Below are positions 33,801 to 64,000 of a stretch of DNA of 64,000 bases, piece by piece. The first letter of the stretch is position 1. The number at the start of each line of letters is the position of its first letter. This DNA is from Paralichthys olivaceus (taxonomy: Eukaryota; Chordata; Actinopteri; Pleuronectiformes; Paralichthyidae), in the NCBI RefSeq assembly GCF_024713975.1, contig NC_091100.1, forward strand, positions 16,066,001-16,130,000, read 5' to 3'. The notes beneath the pieces were generated by a model, which worked only from the letters and a program-made list of their open reading frames with translations, was not told where the DNA came from and searched no databases. Made by a program: the position numbers and the translations under genes.

Positions 33801-33918
33801 ATTTCTGGAGCCGCTTGAGCCGATTCAGTCTTGCCTCTTCGCGTTTTTCCTTCTTTGTGAGCAAGGGATCAGGCTCTTTGGGTTTTTCTTGTGCTAAACA
33901 ATAATTGTGTTGAAACAT
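30779..33918 (-). CDS. Uncharacterised acidic protein with CxxC zinc-ribbon-like motif
   Basis: Seven minus-strand exons with matching phases: 33918 or 33893 to 33701, 33188-33087, 32977-32921, 32286-32181, 31634-31565, 31461-31383, 31070-30779. Using the in-frame ATG at 33918 gives 307 aa. Alternatively the acceptor ending at 33894 joins an upstream exon, and the promoter near 35.8 kb favours that. Exon 1 has a basic segment and an SRITLGAAYPKWKSLLRDK stretch with HADVAFYLLD, as in a multicopy fish family I cannot name. The last exon has EFIVDEACILQLF, then CREC and CSFC, likely zinc-binding, then an Asp/Glu-rich tail ending SPPSPRR. Family members as I recall them continue well past this point, so this may be a shortened or domesticated member. 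The intron after exon 33188-33087 has a GC donor. No function is assigned. Confidence 0.65.
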
Positions 33919-35779
33919 CGTCAGCCAGCACCAGCAGCCACTGATTCCTCTTCTTCTTCAGTTTTACAATCCGTGCTATGGCGCCACCAAATTCAAGCGA
34001 TCACTTCAGTGGCGCCGTGGAACAGGACACGCTCCTGTGTAGATATGAAGTTATATTATAACTTAATATAATATAACAACAACATGATGATTCGTTGTAA
34101 CAGGAAACTAATGATTTCTACAAAGGTCCCCTAAATCCTACAGTGGTCATTTAATGCAGTCATCGGCTGCAGCATCAGGAAGTGGTTCAGTAACACTAAA
34201 AAGGTGAAGCGGTTTTCACACATGACCTCCAGAGGTTGTTGTTTCTCTGGAGGTTGCCTTTCGCACGTGAACATCGCAGTAGGAGATTCTCCTCTCAGAC
34301 GCGTTCATAACATCACAGAAATCTCCCGAGCGTTCAGGTAAGGCGTGACGCAGCAGACAGAAGCAGGGTGTAACATTTACATTCTGCTGCGAGGCCACAT
34401 GTATTTGTTTACAGTACATCATCAGCGTCGTCCCTTGTCACCAAAAGCTCTCTAGATATGTTTGTCTGTGTCTTCTACACGTACAATGAAAGAAACATCA
34501 TCCACACACCGATTCGCTCACTGTGAATCCTGCAGAGGATTTCCTGCTCTGTTCGCACATCAGCTCGTGTCGACGTTCTCCAGGGTAAATAAAGTCCGAA
34601 GCCTCTCACTATGACAAATGAGAAGCTCCGGACTTTCTGCAGAGTTTCTGTGGCCAGTGGATAAAAAACGATAAGAACCATGTGAGACCACAGCAGGAGA
34701 TCCTCTGAGGGATTCAACTCAAGCAAGCAGGCGTGTTGATGACGTTTCTAACAGACACACAAAAAAGAATAGAAACATCTCCGGATGAAAAAGCAAAGCA
34801 ATACACGCAGACGACCCCCACACAGTTGTCAAGAAAGCTTTTAATGATAACGGAAAGCGTCAATGGCGTAAGAGATTCCTGCAAAACCAGAACCGCAAAT
34901 CTAGGACCCTGTGGTTTTTGTGACAGCGTGGCGTGATGTAACCAAGTTGGTTAACAATTCTGAAGTCCTAGACGAGACAACGCACAGAGTGTGCCTACTG
35001 AATGTGACTTCAGCTTTAATTGTATCACATGAAAAAATGGATAGTTTCTTAAAACTCTCAGCAGTGGGTTTGTAGCTAACCTAAGTGTGAGTCAACCAGT
35101 AAAACCCCCTATCCTTCCACTCTTAACCATAAAGAGCCTCCATGATGCACTCGCAAACCCACCAAACTTAATTAACAAGAAGCAAATCAATCATTGTCAA
35201 ACCCACATGATTCATGGTCTACCACAAGGAATTAAGGGTTTGTTTTGACAAAACTAGAACAGATTACTGTTGAAACTGGGGAGACACATCCCAGGATGGT
35301 CTCAGAATGTACGATGATCAAATCAGTTCTTTGTTGTTTGTTTGTGGACATGTTGTAAACAACATGTTGTTGTTTACAACATGTTGTTCTAACATGTTGC
35401 AAAGAACAACATGTGATCTCTGTAGCAGAATCATTGAGCTCCACCTCCTCTACCTGCTGCACCACCCCTCACCTCAAAACCCCGGAAATGTCTGTGTCCG
35501 GAGAAAGTTTGACTCAAAGCTGCGAGTGAGTGAACAGCAGCGTCACTCACCATGTGTCAGCCCTGCTCTGTCAGCTCCACCTGACTCACAGACACCTGCA
35601 GGAAGAAAACATCAAGTTCCTAAAAACACGAACAACAGCCTTGTGTGTCACATTAGCTCAGAAGCTAAGTCAGTAGTTAGCTAACACACCGGAACAATAA
35701 ATCCGTCTCTGGCTTCGTTTTCACACCGGAACGTTTCTTCACTTGTTGATACTTGTTTCAATGTGACACCGACTTCTTC
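33919..35779. other. Probable intron 1 of the minus-strand gene
   Basis: A possible small exon on the minus strand lies at about 35595-35550, between a TGCAG acceptor and a GTGAGT donor and ending in ATG, but its phase does not fit the next exon. Otherwise no gene is seen. A long palindrome lies at 35348-35384. Confidence 0.35.
35348..35384. other. Perfect 17-bp palindrome with repeated ACATGTT cores
   Basis: ACATGTTGTAAACAACA (35348-35364) and TGTTGTTTACAACATGT (35368-35384) are exact reverse complements separated by TGT. Together with 35385-35415 there are five CATG cores of the form AACATGTT or close to it, which resemble p53-family half-sites (RRRCATGYYY) with one or two mismatches each. 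Confidence 0.7.
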
Positions 35780-35945
35780 TCACCTCGTTGAAAGCTTCAG
35801 TCTCTGTCTCTTTCTTCCTCCAGCCTCAGTTTTCTCTTCCAGCGGCAGGCGCCATGTTTGTGAAGACGGCAGAGACGTCACTTCCGGGTGAACCAACTGG
35901 ACACAAAATGAGCTGTGTTGCAGGAGGCCACTAGGGGGCGATGCA
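35780..35945 (-). promoter_or_regulatory. Promoter of the minus-strand gene, with CTCF-, ETS-, CRE- and YY1-like motifs
   Basis: Read on the minus strand the segment contains CCGGAAGTGACGTC, an ETS site running into a CRE-like TGACGTC, then AACATGGCGCC, a YY1-like element. On the plus strand CCACTAGGGGGCGAT (35928-35942) is a strong CTCF-like match. A short upstream frame starts at that ATG and ends after nine codons. A donor AACGAG/GTGAGA follows near 35782, so this looks like a non-coding first exon of the minus-strand gene. Confidence 0.6.
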
Positions 35946-36849
35946 GGCACACTGGATACATATGAATTCAAAGAGTATAACTTCATCTCACTTCCTGGTT
36001 TGGTGTTATGGTTCTGACCTGGCTCACGTGTGCACTGCTTCATTATTAGTGACTGATCTAATGATGATGATGATGATGAGTCCATGAAATGATCACCAAG
36101 GTTAACAAACAATAATAATAAAGCGATTTCAGAGCAGTTAATTCAGACAGTAAAATCCTGCTCTAATAACCAAGATGAAAATACTGACCTGAATATAAGT
36201 GATTTACTTTTGATTCCCCGGTCATAGTCAGTTCTTCTAAGTTTAATGGTTTTATAGTTGTTGAGCTTGCATAATAATACTCATAATAATAATAATTATA
36301 TTTACACAACACTATTCTAAACAAGGTGCTTCAGGCAGACATTTAAAATAAACCAAAGCAATATTTAGTCAAATTACTCCACAAGACAAAAACAATCAGA
36401 CAAAAACACCCACATCTGACACTAGTTACTGTTTACTTTGTGTACTTCTTATACATGTGATTTGTTGTGACAATGAAGCAAAAGCTAATGATTAAAATGC
36501 ACTTATATAAGTTCATTTTTCTGATGATACTTATTTACAAGGATTTTTGCTTGTAATGGAGTTTTATAACATAAATATTTTATTAATCCCCATAAGGATG
36601 TGAGATGTAAGACTATGAATACATCTTCAAACCACCCATGTTTACACATGATTATATGTATCTTAAATTCACAGTCATTTAATATTTGAAGGTTCATACG
36701 TATATGTTGACCATGTGTGAGTTGTCGCATTAACATGATATTTAATCCTATTGTTTATTTCAGTAAACAATTACACTATGAAAATCACATGAACGTTTCA
36801 GCAGTAAAAAAAAAAGACAGTGATAGATGTGTTTCTATAAAACGTAATG

Positions 36850-38211
36850 CTGTGAGGTCCAAACAGCATAGTTTTATTGCTCAGCTTTCTGCAAGGGTAC
36901 AAGAAGTTTATTACATTGCTTCTTTATTGTCCTTATGTACAGGTGTCAGTTACAAGCTCACAGAGCAGCTGATGTGAAAAACTATGAACACGTATACTGT
37001 CGTAATAAATACAAAAACAGAGAGAAGATCAAAGAAATAAAACATGGTGCAGTTAAAAAAAGGTTTGTTTTATACTGAATTCAATCCAAAGTCATTTTCA
37101 CATACGCTGCACACACACAGATTAAACTGCACATTAAAGTAAATCTGTGCTAAAACTGTGGGGGGGGGGCTTGTTGTTTGTAACAAATTAAACATAACGA
37201 CTCGTAATTGAGATCAGAAGATTAATCAGATCAGAAAAGACAAAAATCAAAGATTGATCAATTTAACACTGATAATTTTGAATAGATTATGTGTGAATGT
37301 ATAATTTGGCTGCTGGACTGAGGAGACGTGTGATTTCCCCTCGTCTAAGTTTTCAACCCCCACAATATTTTGCACTGCAGACTGAACCAGCCAGAAAACG
37401 TGGTGCCGACGCAAAGTAACAAAGAGCAGAAGAGAACTGTGTGCACTGGACAAACATACGTGTGTGTGTGTGTGTGTGTGGATATCAAGAACATGTGTGT
37501 ATATATACACGTTATCTACAAAAAAGATCAATCAGTCCATTAACTATTTGGTGAATAGAAGGAAGTGTCTGATTATAACTTGGAGCCCAAATATGCATAT
37601 TATGTGCAAAAGAACTAGTGATGCATTTCTTCTCTGCCTCTGAGGGAAGTTATTATTAAAGGTAAAAGTCTCTGTTACTGTAAAAAAAAAAAAAAGACGA
37701 TGATGTCACTGTATTGTTCTTGTTTTGTCTCACAATGACCACAAACAAATAAAAAGAAGGTTTTCTGAGTGCCGGCTGACAAACTGTTCACGGTTGCAAA
37801 TAAATGCAGAATACATATTAAAAAAAAAAGATTTTACTGATTTTTCTGAGTCAACATATCTTCCAAGAGTAATAATTAAGTAAATAAATAGGCTTGAGCT
37901 CTCTAGCTTTAGTTCATGCAGAGGTTTTTTTTAAAGTTTGGCTCTGGTGATGGAGATTCTTCTCACTGTGGCCTCACGGGTTTTAACATTTTCACTGCGT
38001 CGCATCAGTGGGCAGATAACTGCCGACATCTGCAGCTCTGAGGATGCTAGGACGCCGACGGCCTTCAGGCTGTTTCCTCGCCATTTCAAAATTCATGTGG
38101 CAAACAGACCCGTGCGTATGAAACAATGTGGTCGTCTGTGCTGTTTGGTATTTAATGGTGACACAGATGTCAGGAGCAGCAAATATGGCCTTTCTTGTTG
38201 TTCTCCTATGA

Positions 38212-38292
<81 letters not shown>

Positions 38293-40002
38293 AAGAAGTG
38301 ACTGTGATCAACATCTCACTTTAAATCTCACTCTACAGTGAGTCTAACCACAGGTCCTCTGAAACATAGTTTCCGTTTAAACCAGTTCGACTCCTTCTCA
38401 CATACTAACCTCATAAATGTTTAAAAAAAAAAAAGAGCAACTTCACCTGAGAATGCAAAGAGGTCTGTGACAGACAGCAACATGCTTGCATTTAAATTGA
38501 ACAGAAAAAGAAAAAAAGCAACAATATACAAAATAGCTATGCATTTGTACATATATATATACTCAAACATTACATGTATATAGATACTTTTTACTCTGTA
38601 TATTTCTAATGTAATCGATTAGCAAATAAAAACATGATATATTTGAATCTAAGGTGAAGAAAGCCGTCCTGACATCACTGCTGAGTTTGTAAAGTGCTCT
38701 AAAGTGACATGAGAGAGAAAAGAAATACTTCTACTTTATTCAACTGATGAAAAGAGACGTCCACCTTTAAAGGATTTTTAATGACGCCTGTCCCGACGAC
38801 GGATGTGCCCTGCACTTATGATCCTGCAGGAAGTGTATTGAGCTACACTGGGTTGGATAGAATGAAAAGAAAAAAAAAGAAAAACATGCATACTTTTAAC
38901 CGCTGGAGAAAAGGAAGACGAACCGGAATCAAACTGTGAGGTTCAATTAGCTTCACGGTGACATACACAGGTTACCGTGTCAGCAGAGGTGAAGGGGAGC
39001 TCGTTTACAAAATGTCTACCTTCCTTACACACATACGTACATTTGTGTAAACATGCAGAAACGCACAGACACACACAGGTTTACGAGAGCTGTGGCCAAA
39101 GTGTGCAGTGATTCAGGATTGAAAAAACAAGATCTAAGCCTCCTTCTTATTCTTCTTCACCAGAGTCCGTCATCCTCTCATCTTTGAACAATTACCACGA
39201 GCTCGACTCGAAAACGCCACAAGACCTAAGACCTGCTGTGCAGCCGAGTGGGTCTGTGAGAGTTTCATTTCAAAATGACATTTACCATTTTTATTCTATG
39301 TTTTAACAGGTACAAAATAACTGCTGGTGTATAAATTGAACTAATTATGAAACATTGTTCTATTCTGATGGGAATGATGTGAGCAGTCAACAAATGATGG
39401 AGATCATTTTGGAATAAAACCCGTCACATGTCAAAGCGTTCTACTGAGGTAGGATGAATTGGTGGCAACCTGTACTGTTTGAGGTTGACATGGCTACTTA
39501 GGGCAAGATCTGGCTACCAGCGACGTTACATATTCAGTAGCATGACAAGGATCCTTTAATCAGCTCAAAATGCAAAACAAAAAATAGAGCCTCACTTCCT
39601 CAAATGCCTCATTTTTTTTAAAACACTCGAACTGTAAGTTGATAATCTGCTTCCTTATATGATTAGACTCAAAGTAAGGTGACCAGACAGAGTGTCTGTC
39701 CACTCCACGTGATAAGAAAATTGATTTAGGAATCGCTGCAGCTCTTAATTTGCTCTCTGTATTTCACATGATCGACACCAAAACATTAACAAATAAGACA
39801 AAAAGGATGTGATGATTCTAGCAGCTGTTCAAACGTGACGTGGACAGCGGTGAGATAAGAGGAAGACTGCAGGCTGGTCAAAGATAAACGTGTCCGACTC
39901 ACAGTGAGCCCGTCGGCATGTCGCAATTACAATAATAAATCTATCAGAGTCTGGCACACAGGTACACATGTTCATGCACAAACACACTCTCCTATGCGTC
40001 TC
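36850..40002 (-). other. SMURF2: SMURF2 3' untranslated region (inferred)
   Basis: From the SMURF2 stop codon downward on the minus strand there is no other gene. Three AATAAA signals on the minus strand cluster at 36923-36928, 36907-36912 and 36873-36878, which would give a 3' UTR of about 3.1 kb, in line with the long UTR of mammalian SMURF2. A long GT tract lies at 38214-38291 and a run of nine G at about 37161-37169. The UTR end is inferred. Confidence 0.55.
38214..38291. repeat. (GT)n microsatellite in the presumed SMURF2 3' UTR
   Basis: About 38 GT units with one TC interruption near 38246. As minus-strand RNA it would be a CA tract. Confidence 0.95.
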
Positions 40003-63040
<23,038 letters not shown>

Positions 63041-63699
63041 CTGCAAGAAAAAAAATAACAAATTTACTCAGCATCTGTGCCCATTTAAAACCATGGACAC
63101 ATTTCACATACTAGACTTATGCATAACTTTTAAATATTGACAGTTAGCTACAGAGTGTTCAGACAAAAACATCACTGCTTTAAAGAACCGCAGGATGCCA
63201 ACAAGCGTGTGACAAAGTGGACCACATAGAGAAAATAAGAGTCAATGCCAAACGGCGAAAATAATGAAACAAAGTAATCTACCAGGAATGTGCTCTTGCC
63301 TCACAGATATTTTACCGGCTACTGTAGAGCACTGTCAGACAACATCAGATTGTGTTGTGGATAACACTTCACCAAATTCAACATTTTTGCTCGACAACAG
63401 GTCTTAGGAAGGTGTGTCCATAAAAGGGCATCTTTTGCTATTACTACTATAAGCCATCAATCCTTTACATTTTTAATAATTCATTTTATCTTTATTATTA
63501 TTATCATCTTTAAAAGACATGTGCATGTATTTAACAGTACATTAACAGTACATTAAAAGCATGCGATGAGATTACAGTGCATTTAACTGATTTTATGCAA
63601 GGAGGATGAATAGTGCAGAAAATCCAGTATCATTATCTACAGGGACCAAACTGACTTGTGCTGGAAAGCTTCTCGATCCTGTATTACCTACACCAAGTT

Positions 63700-63965
63700 T
63701 TCATCTGCATTTGTCAGTTAGTTAGCAGCATGACACAAAAAAGTTCTGAACAGATTACCACGAAATTTGGTGGAAGGATATGGTTTGGATCAGAAACATG
63801 CAATCAATTTCTCAGGGAATAATTCGTGGATCCAGATGAAATACAATCAGGCACATTAAGGGGAATGGATGTGTGCAATTTGGTGCAGCTTGATTGAATT
63901 TAAGGGGAATGATTAGGCCATGGCGAAAGTATGCAGTCCTGTAAGGGCTATTCTTGTTTTGTTCA
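63700..63965. repeat. Dispersed repeat (CGAAATTTGGTGGAAGGATA type) in a SMURF2 intron
   Basis: Contains CACGAAATTTGGTGGAAGG, GTTTGGATCAGAAACATGC and GCAATTTGGTGCAGCTTGAT, a frequent fish interspersed repeat. Its last part resembles 2924-3000 at the other end of the window. Class not assigned. Confidence 0.65.
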
Positions 63966-64000
63966 TGTCATCACTATTGTCAAGCTGAGATAAATTGATT

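Noticed and set aside
37938..38324. 128-aa plus-strand and 100-aa minus-strand frames
   Set aside because: Carried by the GT tract in the presumed SMURF2 3' UTR; no family resemblance.

Overview
This window is nuclear DNA from a ray-finned (teleost) fish. The evidence is multi-exon genes with vertebrate splice sites, long CA/GT microsatellites, fish-type dispersed repeats and MITEs, and a CEP95-SMURF2 neighbourhood that is also adjacent in human. I assembled all gene models by hand from splice sites, codon phase and recalled protein families; no alignment was run.

Layout. (1) About 1-6200, plus strand: two tandem genes for type II membrane C-type lectins (CD209/CLEC4-like). Their 5' halves are nearly identical and their lectin exons have diverged. 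The second copy has a one-base deletion near its start. An hAT-type MITE with a clean 8-bp target duplication sits in one intron of the first copy. (2) About 7080-30200, plus strand: the complete 22-exon CEP95 gene (centrosomal protein, about 889 codons) with its promoter. (3) Inside CEP95 intron 20, minus strand, 20704-27998: an 11-exon gene whose frame stays open through every splice junction (about 1083 aa). It joins a KMT5A-like SET domain, two zinc fingers, a tyrosine-recombinase core with R-K-R-H-Y residues, and a Myb-like C-terminal domain. This composite is the most interesting object here. It looks like a Crypton-type mobile element, or a recent derivative of one, that has captured a histone methyltransferase domain. 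(4) 30779-33918, minus strand, with a promoter near 35.8 kb: a seven-exon gene for a small acidic protein with a zinc-ribbon-like region, resembling the N-terminal part of a fish multicopy family I cannot name. (5) About 36.9-63.0 kb, minus strand: SMURF2, a HECT-type ubiquitin ligase, complete from the end of its C2 domain to the stop codon. Its first exons lie beyond position 64000.

The genes do not form a pathway. CEP95 and SMURF2 are conserved vertebrate neighbours. The lectin pair, the SET-recombinase gene and the 30.8-33.9 kb gene are the lineage-specific parts. Three CTCF-like motifs in the same orientation lie at the CEP95 promoter, in the CEP95 3' region and at the promoter near 35.9 kb. 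Remaining DNA is introns, UTRs and repeats, including a LINE 3' fragment, microsatellites, a 12-bp minisatellite and a telomere-like repeat segment.
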